15,492 nucleotides of DNA from CAZYXZ01 sp964651395 (GTDB lineage Bacteria; Actinomycetota; Actinomycetes; BP-191), in the NCBI GenBank assembly GCA_964651395.1, contig CAZYXZ010000076.1, positions 1 to 15,492 on the forward strand. The letters are read 5' to 3'. Positions 1 to 6,110 of the stretch are shown one piece after another. Within the stretch, counting starts at the first letter, position 1. Every line of letters starts with the position of its first letter. The notes beneath the pieces are model-generated. The model worked only from the letters and a program-made list of their open reading frames with translations. It was not told the DNA's origin and did not search any database. Made by a program: the position numbers and the translations under genes.

Positions 1-676
1 CCGCTGCCTCGTGCCGGACCACGTCGGCTTCGGCCGCTCCGACAAGCCCACCGACCTCGGCTGGTACACCTACGACCGCCACGTCGAGTACGCCGCCTCG
101 TTCTTCGAGCAGCTCGACCTGCGCGACGTCACGCTGGTCGTGCACGACTGGGGCGGCCCGATCGGGCTGCGCATCGCCGCGGAGCATCCCGAGTACGTCG
201 CGCGCCTGGTCATCTGCGACACCGGCCTGTTCACCGGCCACACGCCGATGAACGCCGCCTGGCACGCCTTCCGCGACTTCGTCGAGCGCACCGAGGACCT
301 GCCGGTGGGCTTCCTCGTGAAGGGCGCCTGCCTCCACGACCCCGGCGAGGCCGTCATCGCGGCCTACGACGCGCCGTTCCCGACACCGGCGAGCAAGGCC
401 GGCGCGAAGGCGTTCCCGCTGCTCATCCCCGAGGTGCCGGACGCCCCCGGCGCGGCCGAGGGCGCCGCCGCGCTCGCACGGCTGATCGCGGAGCCGCGGC
501 CGACGACGCTGATCTGGGGCCGCCACGACCCGGTCGTCCCGATCGACAAGGCCGGCGAGCGCCTCGCCGAGGTGCTCGGCGTCGCGCCGCCCACCCCGCT
601 CGAGGCGAGCCACTTCCTGCAGGAGGACGCCGGCCCCGAGCTCGGCCGCCGCATCGCCGACTGGCTGACCGCCTAG
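1..676 (+). CDS. Alpha/beta hydrolase, haloalkane dehalogenase-like (5' partial)
   Basis: The reading frame is open from the window edge (first whole codon at base 2), so the N-terminus lies outside. The visible start reads VPDHVGFGRSDKP, an internal motif of haloalkane dehalogenases and related alpha/beta hydrolases, so the GTG at 11 is not the start. The nucleophile elbow is VVHDWGG with Asp at 146-148; Asp instead of Ser is typical of haloalkane dehalogenases and epoxide hydrolases. A helical cap follows, then the acid in GRHDPVVP (Asp 527-529) and the base in ASHFLQED (His 611-613), so the triad is complete. The family would catalyse hydrolytic cleavage of carbon-halogen bonds or similar substrates in the cytoplasm; the true substrate cannot be read here. 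Its TAG stop shares the palindrome CTAG (673-676) with the convergent tatB stop, with no hairpin between. Hydrolase fold certain, dehalogenase activity only likely. Confidence 0.88.
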   Translation, partial: RCLVPDHVGFGRSDKPTDLGWYTYDRHVEYAASFFEQLDLRDVTLVVHDWGGPIGLRIAAEHPEYVARLVICDTGLFTGHTPMNAAWHAFRDFVERTEDLPVGFLVKGACLHDPGEAVIAAYDAPFPTPASKAGAKAFPLLIPEVPDAPGAAEGAAALARLIAEPRPTTLIWGRHDPVVPIDKAGERLAEVLGVAPPTPLEASHFLQEDAGPELGRRIADWLTA

Positions 677-990
677 GTCGCGTCGGGGTCGTACGGCGGG
701 GACTCGCCGGGAGCCAGCGGCTTCGACACGGTCTGCGTCGACGCGCCGTCGTCGAGCCACTGCCGCGGGTTGAGACCGCGCAGGTCCTTGCGCAGGTCCT
801 CGAGGCTCTCCATGCCGTCGACGCCGATCTCGCGCTTGAGGTCGCTGGTCACGTCGGTGGCCATCAGCCGCAGCTGGCGGATCAGCCGGCCGGCCTGCGC
901 GGCCACCTTGGGCAGGCGCTCCGGCCCGAAGACGAGCAGCCCGAGCAGCGCGAGCACCGCCATCTCGCCCCAGCCCAGGTTGTTGAACAC
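673..990 (-). CDS. tatB: Sec-independent (twin-arginine) translocase subunit TatB
   Basis: Encodes 105 residues. It begins with a short N-terminal membrane helix (about 8-21), then the FGPERLP hinge (21-27) and an amphipathic helix rich in K/R, the standard TatA/B plan; length and acidic C-terminus fit TatB. TatB works with TatC at the plasma membrane as receptor for folded twin-arginine precursors. The start is GTG, preceded on the minus strand by GAGAGGA about 8-9 bases upstream; the spacer contains a run of seven G. It is the last gene of the sigE-rseA-rseB-htrA cluster, 37 bases after htrA, the same position as in mycobacteria, so it is probably co-transcribed with the stress operon. An ATG immediately 5' of the G run is out of frame. 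The TAG stop overlaps the convergent hydrolase stop. Confidence 0.93.
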   Translation of the reverse strand: MFNNLGWGEMAVLALLGLLVFGPERLPKVAAQAGRLIRQLRLMATDVTSDLKREIGVDGMESLEDLRKDLRGLNPRQWLDDGASTQTVSKPLAPGESPPYDPDAT

Positions 991-1013
991 CCCCCCATCC
1001 TCTCAGTGAGTCG

Positions 1014-1028
1014 GGACACCAGGTGTCC
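1014..1028. repeat. Short inverted repeat between htrA and tatB
   Basis: GGACACC, one base, GGTGTCC form a perfect 7-bp inverted repeat touching the last base of the htrA stop codon (TAG at 1030-1028 on the minus strand). As RNA it would fold as a 5-bp stem with a 5-base loop, so it is weak. It could modestly attenuate transcription before tatB or be a protein-binding palindrome; no T tract follows. Confidence 0.35.
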
Positions 1029-2239
1029 TAGCTGGGTGGCTTCTCCGCGAGCACCACCCTTGCTTCGCCTCGAGCGCCCGCCCGGATGTACGCGACGGTG
1101 ACCGTCTCGCCGATCTTGTGCTGGCGCGTGGCCACGACCAGGTCGTCGACCGAGGTCACCTTCGCACCGCCGAGCCCGACGATGACGTCGCTGACCTTCA
1201 GGCCGCCGCGCTCGGCGGGACCGCCCGAGACCAGCTGCATGATCTGCGCGCCGACCGGCAGCTTGAACTGCCGGGCCGTCTCGTTGTCGATGGTGCGAGC
1301 CGAGACGCCGATGTACGGGTGCGTGGCGCGGCCGGTGCGGATGATCTCCTCGGCCACCGACCGCGCCTCGTCGATCGGGATCGCGAACCCGAGTCCGATG
1401 CTTCCGCCGCTGCCGGTCGTCGCGATGGCCGAGTTGATGCCGACCACGGTGCCGTGGATGTCCGCGAGCGCGCCGCCGGAGTTGCCGGGGTTGATCGCCG
1501 CATCGGTCTGGATGAAGTTCGTGAACACCGTGCCGTTGGTGATGCCCCGGCGGTTCAGCGCGCTGACGATGCCCGAGGTGACCGTGCCGGTCAGGCCGAG
1601 CGGCGAGCCCACCGCGACGACCGGGTCACCGACGTGCAACGTGCTGGAGCGGCCGAGAGTCGCGGGCAGCAGCCCGCGCACGCGCGCCTTCACGACCGCG
1701 ATGTCGGTGTCCGGGTCGCGACCGACCAGGTCGGCGTCCACCGGCTCGCCGGACGCCGGCACGACCTCGATGGTCGTCGCGCCCTCGACGACGTGGTTGT
1801 TGGTGATGATGTAGCCGTCGCTGCGGATGACGACACCGGAGCCCGTGCCCCTGCCCTCCGCACCGGACACGTTGATCGAGACGACGCTCGGCAGCAGCCG
1901 GGTCGCGACCGCGGTGACCGGGCTGTCCCCGTCGGTCTGCTCCGCGGGCAGCGTGGACTCCCCGAGCTTGGCGTCGGGGTCGAGCACCGAGCGGCCGACG
2001 TCGGTGTTGCGCACGGCGACCACCGTCGCTCCCGCGCCGATCAGCCCGCCGATCAGCGACGCCACCAGGGCCACGACCGCGGTGGAGCGCTGCGCGGGCC
2101 CGGGCCCGGGCGGGCGCGGCGGCGCGGTGGGCGGGCCGGGGGGATAGCCGCCGGGAGCGGGTGCGTACGGCGTCGCGGCGTACGGCCATCCCGCCGGGGG
2201 AGCCGGCTCCCACACCGGGTCGGGGCGCACGTCGGTCAT
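1028..2239 (-). CDS. htrA: HtrA/DegP-type membrane-anchored serine protease with PDZ domain
   Basis: Encodes 403 residues from the ATG at 2239, which has GAGGAG about 11 bases upstream; the frame stays open further upstream but that part overlaps rseB and is low-complexity. Order: Pro/Gly/Tyr-rich cytoplasmic tail (about 1-50), one membrane helix (53-76), trypsin-like domain with His149 (TNNHVVEG), Asp179 (DTDIAVVK) and Ser254 (NPGNSGGA), then one PDZ domain (about 308-400). The triad is complete. Such proteases degrade or refold damaged extracytoplasmic proteins, and some (DegS) cleave anti-sigma factors. It lies 38 bases after the rseB-like gene and before tatB, so it belongs to the sigE operon and may be both effector and regulator. 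Family certain; role in anti-sigma cleavage is inference. Confidence 0.95.
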   Translation of the reverse strand: MTDVRPDPVWEPAPPAGWPYAATPYAPAPGGYPPGPPTAPPRPPGPGPAQRSTAVVALVASLIGGLIGAGATVVAVRNTDVGRSVLDPDAKLGESTLPAEQTDGDSPVTAVATRLLPSVVSINVSGAEGRGTGSGVVIRSDGYIITNNHVVEGATTIEVVPASGEPVDADLVGRDPDTDIAVVKARVRGLLPATLGRSSTLHVGDPVVAVGSPLGLTGTVTSGIVSALNRRGITNGTVFTNFIQTDAAINPGNSGGALADIHGTVVGINSAIATTGSGGSIGLGFAIPIDEARSVAEEIIRTGRATHPYIGVSARTIDNETARQFKLPVGAQIMQLVSGGPAERGGLKVSDVIVGLGGAKVTSVDDLVVATRQHKIGETVTVAYIRAGARGEARVVLAEKPPS

Positions 2240-2277
2240 CAGGCGGTCGCTCTCCTCAGAGATCAGGTCCGTCGAGC

Positions 2278-3345
2278 CTAGGCGAACGGGTTGAACCAGG
2301 AGCCGACGCGAGCCAGCCCCCGCCCTACCCGGCCCAGCAGGCCCCGCCGGTGCTGCGTGTGCGGCAGCGACGTGACGATGTCTTGGAGCACCGGCTGCTG
2401 GCAGTCGGCGACGAGGGTGAAGACCTTCCCCCCACCGGCCCAGACCACACGGCGCGGGAACGCCGGCATCACCCAGACGCGGGCCTTGCCCAGCGTCGAC
2501 TTCTGCCACCCGACCAGGCCGCCGCTGTCCAGGCGGCCGCGCTGCTGGAACAGCGAGACCGTCGAGATGCCGTCGGAGTAGCTCATGTGCACGACGCGCT
2601 GGTCTCCGGCACCGCTGGCTCGCGCCTCGAGCAGCTCGAGCCCGCCGGGCAGCTCCTCGGGCATGACCCAGCCGGCGCGGCGCCAGTTCGCGAAGGTGAC
2701 CGGGTCGCGGGTGATCGCGTCGCCGCTGGCCGTGCGCTTCACCGCGTGCATGAGCCCGCCGGGACTCTTGGGGATCAGCACCGGGCCCTTCGCCTGGCGG
2801 AGCTCGAGGGCGACGAACGAACTGGCCTCCAGCGTCTGGCCGTTGGTGTCGAGGACCTCGCGGCGCAGCACCAGCCGCGTGTCGCGGTCGATCCAGAAGC
2901 GGGCGCTCGGCGACGACCCGGGCCGGCGGACGACGACGAGGTCGGCCGTACGGCCGACGACGGAGTCGGTGCCCATGCGCACGGCCTCGTAGTTGCGGGT
3001 GAGCAGGGCCAGGTTGTCCGCCGCGATGCCGGCCCCACCGGGGAGGCCGAACGTGTCCCCGTGGATGACGCTGCCGCCGGGGCTCTGCGGCGTCGGGTCG
3101 ACCCGCAGGATCGAGCCCTCACCGGCGGTGTGCGACACCTGGACCACCGCGGCGGTCGAACCGCTCTCGGCCCAGAACACGACGAACTGCGTACCGCTGT
3201 AGCTCTGCTCCTGCGCCGCGCGGGCCGCCGCCGCGAGCAGGGCGGCCCCGGACTCGTCACCGATCCCCGGCTGCTGCGCGTGCGCCGAGGCGAGCAGGAG
3301 ACTGGTGACGCCTCCCAGCGCAGTGAGAACAGTGAGGCGCTTCAC
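2278..3345 (-). CDS. RseB/MucB-like secreted sigma-E regulatory protein
   Basis: Encodes 355 residues. A Sec signal peptide (1-23, cleavage near AHA|QQ, no lipobox Cys) is followed by a LolA-like region (about 45-185) with the RseB pattern: an early YSGTQFVVF strand and the stretch NYEAVRMG...ARFWIDRDTRLVLRRE with variable residues between. A smaller C-terminal domain (about 215-328) contains the MSYSDGISTVSLF signature of the MucB/RseB C-terminal domain. The last 25 residues are basic and end in WFNPFA. RseB of E. coli binds the extracytoplasmic part of RseA and blocks its proteolysis until lipid-related signals appear. The GTG start overlaps the anti-sigma stop by four bases (GTGA, 3345-3342), so the two are translationally coupled. 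Homology to RseB is judged from motifs and position; what it senses in a Gram-positive cell is unknown. Confidence 0.8.
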   Translation of the reverse strand: MKRLTVLTALGGVTSLLLASAHAQQPGIGDESGAALLAAAARAAQEQSYSGTQFVVFWAESGSTAAVVQVSHTAGEGSILRVDPTPQSPGGSVIHGDTFGLPGGAGIAADNLALLTRNYEAVRMGTDSVVGRTADLVVVRRPGSSPSARFWIDRDTRLVLRREVLDTNGQTLEASSFVALELRQAKGPVLIPKSPGGLMHAVKRTASGDAITRDPVTFANWRRAGWVMPEELPGGLELLEARASGAGDQRVVHMSYSDGISTVSLFQQRGRLDSGGLVGWQKSTLGKARVWVMPAFPRRVVWAGGGKVFTLVADCQQPVLQDIVTSLPHTQHRRGLLGRVGRGLARVGSWFNPFA

Positions 3346-3878
3346 CTGCCGAAGTTCACCAGGACGAAGTTGGCCGCTGGGTCGGTGAGCGGCAGCTGCT
3401 CGGTGGTCGCCGTGTGGTCCTCGACGAAGGTGGCCACCGGCGGGCGGACGCCGCCGTCGGTGCGCTCGCCGCCGAGCAGCAGGCCCACGCCGAGCACCGC
3501 GACGATGCCCGACACCGTCCCGAGGACCATCCGCCCGTACGCCGTGCGGCGAGCCGGCACCGGCCGCGCCGTCGGGCGCCCGGCACGCGGGCCCCGTCGC
3601 CGCGGCCCGCGCTGACCACCCGCGCCGCGCACTACGTCGGACGTGCCGGCGGCGGTGTCCGACTGAGGGACCGCGCTCAGACGGGCGAGCAGGTCGGTGG
3701 ACGGCTCGGGCGTGCCGAGGGTGGAGAGCCGGGCCTTGAGCCGGCGCTGGTCGTCCAGCTCTTCACGGCAGGGCGCGCAGCCGGCGACGTGCGCGAGCGC
3801 CTGCTCGCGGTCGGCGTGCGGGAGCCGGCCGTCGACCAGCGCCGCGGCCAGGTCCCCGAGGTGGTTGCTGCGCGTCAT
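3342..3878 (-). CDS. rseA: Zinc-binding (ZAS) membrane-anchored anti-sigma factor, RseA-like
   Basis: Encodes 178 residues. The N-terminal anti-sigma domain carries the ZAS motif His30-x3-Cys34-x2-Cys37 (HVAGCAPC). A long Arg/Gly/Pro-rich linker (about 75-115) follows, then one membrane helix (about 117-136) and an external tail of about 40 residues. It should hold SigE inactive at the membrane. Mycobacterial RseA at this position is, as I recall, not described as a classic membrane-spanning anti-sigma factor, so the helix and outer tail suggest control by extracytoplasmic proteolysis. The ATG overlaps the sigE TGA (ATGA, 3878-3875) and the stop overlaps the rseB-like GTG, typical of stoichiometric co-expression. 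Family and role strongly supported by motif and position; mode of release is inferred. Confidence 0.9.
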   Translation of the reverse strand: MTRSNHLGDLAAALVDGRLPHADREQALAHVAGCAPCREELDDQRRLKARLSTLGTPEPSTDLLARLSAVPQSDTAAGTSDVVRGAGGQRGPRRRGPRAGRPTARPVPARRTAYGRMVLGTVSGIVAVLGVGLLLGGERTDGGVRPPVATFVEDHTATTEQLPLTDPAANFVLVNFGR

Positions 3879-4504
3879 GTCGGGTTCTCCTGGTCGGCGC
3901 CTCCGGTGCGGGGGCGCGGGGTGCGGTGGGCGAGCGCGGTGCGGAGCTGGGAGCGGCCGCGGTGGATGCGGCTGCGCACGGTGCCGAGCTTGATGCCGAG
4001 CACCGCGCCGATCTCCTCGTAGGTGAGGCCTTCGACGTCGCAGAGCACGACCGCCGCGCGGAAGTCGGCCGGCAGCTCGTCGAGCGCGGCCTGGACGTCC
4101 GGGTCGTAGAGCGCGTCGTCGACCGCCTGCGCGGGGCTCGGCGAGGAGCCGGCGACCCGCTCGGCGTCCTCGGGCAGCGCCTCGAAGCGGATCCGCGCCT
4201 TCCGGCGTACCGAGTCGAGGAACAGGTTGGTCGTGATGCGGTGCAGCCAGCCCTCGAAGGTCCCCGGCTGGTAGTTGTCGAGCGAGCGGAAGACGCGGAC
4301 GAAGACCTCCTGGGTGAGGTCCTCGGCGTCGTGCTTGTTGCCGGTCAGGCGGTAGGCCAGCCGGTAGACGCGCTGGCTGTGCGTGCGGACGATCTCGTCC
4401 CAGCTCGGCCGGACCCAGGGAGCCTCCGCGGAGACCTCCGGAGTCGTGGGGTCAGGCCGGTCCACGCCGACACCTCCCCGGGAGAGCACGGTCGTGGTCA
4501 TCAT
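3875..4504 (-). CDS. sigE: ECF RNA polymerase sigma factor SigE
   Basis: Encodes 209 residues from the tandem ATG ATG at 4504/4501, with GGGAGA just upstream; the frame is open to 4699 but that part crosses the promoter and lacks family similarity. Region sigma-2 spans about 34-104 (RVYRLAYRLTGN, HDAEDLTQEVF, GTFEGWLHRITTNLFLD), and sigma-4 about 136-191 (LPADFRAAVVLCDVEGL, YEEIGAVLGIKLGTVRSR), very close to mycobacterial SigE. It directs RNA polymerase to envelope-stress genes. The gene heads the operon sigE-rseA-rseB-htrA-tatB, and a promoter of the type SigE itself recognises lies upstream (4635-4660), indicating positive autoregulation. The leader before the ATG is about 120 bases and contains a 9-bp hairpin. 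Identification is confident from sequence and neighbours. Confidence 0.95.
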   Translation of the reverse strand: MMTTTVLSRGGVGVDRPDPTTPEVSAEAPWVRPSWDEIVRTHSQRVYRLAYRLTGNKHDAEDLTQEVFVRVFRSLDNYQPGTFEGWLHRITTNLFLDSVRRKARIRFEALPEDAERVAGSSPSPAQAVDDALYDPDVQAALDELPADFRAAVVLCDVEGLTYEEIGAVLGIKLGTVRSRIHRGRSQLRTALAHRTPRPRTGGADQENPT

Positions 4505-4547
4505 CGACTCTCCCGTCTCCCCTGTCGTGTCGAAAGCTGCGCGCACG

Positions 4548-4577
4548 CCGACCCGCCAGCAGCCCTGCGCGGGTCGG
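4548..4577 (-). promoter_or_regulatory. Hairpin in the predicted sigE 5' leader
   Basis: CCGACCCGC (4548-4556) and GCGGGTCGG (4569-4577) form a perfect 9-bp GC-rich stem with a 12-base loop that itself contains short complementary tracts. It lies about 45 bases upstream of the sigE ATG and downstream of the predicted ECF promoter, so it would be part of the leader mRNA. It may affect transcript stability or translation; it could also be a DNA-level dyad. Confidence 0.4.
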
Positions 4578-4634
4578 GGTTCGCGCGGGCGCCGGCGGGC
4601 CGGATGGGACGACAGCCGCCCCACCACGCTGTCC

Positions 4635-4660
4635 AACGCCCGGATCGGAGGCGCGGTTCC
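4635..4660 (-). promoter_or_regulatory. Predicted ECF (SigE-type) promoter of sigE
   Basis: On the minus strand the -35 GGAAC (4660-4656) is followed after 17 bases by CGTT (4638-4635), that is 18 bases to GTT, which fits the GGAAC/GTT class of actinobacterial ECF promoters. Transcription would begin near 4627, about 120 bases upstream of the sigE ATG. The match suggests positive autoregulation of the operon. Not proven by sequence alone. Confidence 0.6.
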
Positions 4661-4662
4661 CG

Positions 4663-4668
4663 TAGGCT
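4663..4668 (+). promoter_or_regulatory. Possible -10 element (TAGGCT) for a leaderless O-methyltransferase mRNA
   Basis: TAGGCT fits the actinobacterial TANNNT -10 consensus and lies 8 bases before the ATG at 4677, which has no clear Shine-Dalgarno sequence. This spacing would put the transcript start at or next to the ATG. It lies just beside the sigE -35 element on the other strand, so the two polymerase sites would overlap. No clear -35 seen. Confidence 0.35.
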
Positions 4669-4676
4669 CCGGGCCC

Positions 4677-5306
4677 ATGGGGAGCCTGAAAGCCAGCATC
4701 GAGTACGCCGAGGGCTACGTGCCCGAGGACGCTCCGCTGCTCGCGGCCCGCCAGCGGGCGGCCGAGATGGGGGTGTCCGCGATCGGCCCCGGGGGCGGCG
4801 CCGCGCTGCGGCTGCTCGCCCGCACGATCGACGCCAAGTCCGTGATCGAGGTGGGGACCGGGACGGGCGTGTCCGGGACCTGGCTGCTGCGCGGGATGCG
4901 GCCGGACGGCGTACTCACCTCCATCGACGTCGAGAACGAGCACCAGCGCCTGGCCCGGAAGACCTTCGAGGAGGCCGGGTTCGGCAGCGGGCGGGTCCGG
5001 CTGATCTGCGGCGCGGCGCTCGAGGTCATGCCGCGGTTCAACGAGAACGCCTACGACCTGCTCTTCGTCGACGGGGAGAAGACGGACTACCCGCGCTGCT
5101 TCGAGGAGGGCGTCCGGCTGCTCCGCGCGGGCGGGATCATCGCCTTCGACAACGCCCTGTGGCACGACCAGACCGCGGACAACAACATCTACGACGCGCA
5201 GACCGAGGCGATCCGCGAGGTGAGCCGCATGCTGGCCGCCGCCGAGGGCCTGACGCCGGCCCTGCTGCCGGTCGGCGACGGGCTGCTCGTCGGCGTGAAG
5301 GACTAG
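4677..5306 (+). CDS. SAM-dependent O-methyltransferase (family 3, catechol-OMT-like)
   Basis: Encodes 209 residues from the ATG at 4677. The Rossmann SAM motif is VIEVGTGTGVSG (about 57-68), with the acidic residue after strand 2 in SIDVE (Asp84). Metal-binding acidic positions appear in LFVDGEK (Asp132) and AFDNALW (Asp158, Asn159), the pattern of divalent-metal-dependent class I O-methyltransferases (PF01596) such as catechol and caffeoyl-CoA types. Length is usual. It probably methylates a hydroxyl group on a small aromatic or related molecule; the substrate is unknown. An orthologue stands divergent from sigE in M. tuberculosis (Rv1220c, from memory), so this pairing is old. Its TAG stop is directly abutted by the stop of the convergent membrane protein (TAG|CTA at 5304-5309). 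Confidence 0.92.
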   Translation: MGSLKASIEYAEGYVPEDAPLLAARQRAAEMGVSAIGPGGGAALRLLARTIDAKSVIEVGTGTGVSGTWLLRGMRPDGVLTSIDVENEHQRLARKTFEEAGFGSGRVRLICGAALEVMPRFNENAYDLLFVDGEKTDYPRCFEEGVRLLRAGGIIAFDNALWHDQTADNNIYDAQTEAIREVSRMLAAAEGLTPALLPVGDGLLVGVKD

Positions 5307-6110
5307 CTAGACCGAGAAGAACCGGGCCTTGGCGGCGAACTCCGCGCTGAAGGACAGGATGACGGCCAGGTAGAGCATCCCCGTGGCCGCGCGGATGGAG
5401 CCCTCCGCGACCAGCTTGTGCACGAAGAAGCTGAGCAGCGCATTGACCGCGACCAGCCCCACGGCCAGGTAGAGCGTCAGGTTCGTGGTGAGCAGGAGCG
5501 GGTTGAGCCCGGCCTCGCTCGTGGTGACCCGCCCGCCCGGCGCGAGGGCCGCGCTCACGACGCCGAGGGCGATGCCGACGGTGAACGCCCAGGCGTAGGC
5601 GCGCATCGGGTCCTTCGTCAGCTTGCGGTCCACGAGGTACCAGTGACCGAGCAGCATCCCGACCCACGTCGCGCCGAGGAACGCCGCGCCCGTGAGGATC
5701 GCCACGCTGCCGCGGAACGTCGTACCGCGGAGCGCCGCGAGCTCTAGTGCTGCCCAGACTCCCGGCACCACCGCTGCCATGCCGAGCCATCTGGCCAAGG
5801 GCAGCTTCGACAACAAGAGCGCAGCCAGGAAAAGGGCGGACAGCGCGGTGAAGGTGGTCAGCGCTGCCGTCGCCTTCCCGCTGCCGTCGATCCGGCTCAG
5901 TGGGCCCCTCGCGCTGAGCTGGGCGACGATCGCGCCGGTCACCACGCTGCTCGCGACCAGCAGGAAGAAGCCGCGCTTCACCACACCCCAGACCGGCGTC
6001 ACCCAGAGGATGGCCAGGCTGCCGAGAGCGAACTCGAGCAGGATCACCGCGAACACGCCCGCCGGCCCCCGCAGCTGGCTCGGATCCGCTGCGCCCAGGA
6101 GTGCGCCCAC
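5307..6110 (-). CDS. Unknown integral membrane protein with about eight helices
   Basis: Encodes about 267 residues if the GTG at 6110 is the start. This GTG overlaps the last base of the pepA TAG (TAGTG), an arrangement for translational coupling. I see about eight hydrophobic segments (near 17-40, 45-66, 82-103, 105-127, 133-156, 172-190, 206-229, 239-260). A polar motif GHWYLVDRKLTKDP at the end of helix five and His231 in FFVHKL stand out. I do not recognise the family; it has no ABC, MFS or rhomboid signature that I can see. The frame continues open into pepA upstream, but that part is an out-of-frame shadow with no hydrophobic segments. A start slightly inside, at the GTG of residue 19, is possible. 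It ends exactly against the O-methyltransferase stop. Function unknown. Confidence 0.75.
   Translation of the reverse strand: MGALLGAADPSQLRGPAGVFAVILLEFALGSLAILWVTPVWGVVKRGFFLLVASSVVTGAIVAQLSARGPLSRIDGSGKATAALTTFTALSALFLAALLLSKLPLARWLGMAAVVPGVWAALELAALRGTTFRGSVAILTGAAFLGATWVGMLLGHWYLVDRKLTKDPMRAYAWAFTVGIALGVVSAALAPGGRVTTSEAGLNPLLLTTNLTLYLAVGLVAVNALLSFFVHKLVAEGSIRAATGMLYLAVILSFSAEFAAKARFFSV

Noticed and set aside
735..744. Palindrome GCGTCGACGC inside tatB as terminator or binding site
   Set aside because: Short, within coding sequence and common in GC-rich DNA.
2278..2298. Aromatic C-terminus WFNPFA of the RseB-like protein as a DegS-type PDZ-activating tail
   Set aside because: DegS ligands end in YxF at the very C-terminus; here the last residue is Ala, so the likeness is too weak.
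2240..2509. Longer HtrA start at 2509
   Set aside because: The added 90 residues overlap the rseB-like gene and resemble no HtrA N-terminus.
4505..4699. Longer sigma factor start at 4699
   Set aside because: It would cross the ECF promoter and hairpin and adds a non-homologous Arg/Pro-rich stretch; the tandem ATG with a ribosome site is better.
2161..5350. Long plus-strand open frames opposite rseB, rseA and sigE (2161-3615, 3926-5350)
   Set aside because: No motifs or plausible starts, and they lie antisense to genes with clear domain signatures.
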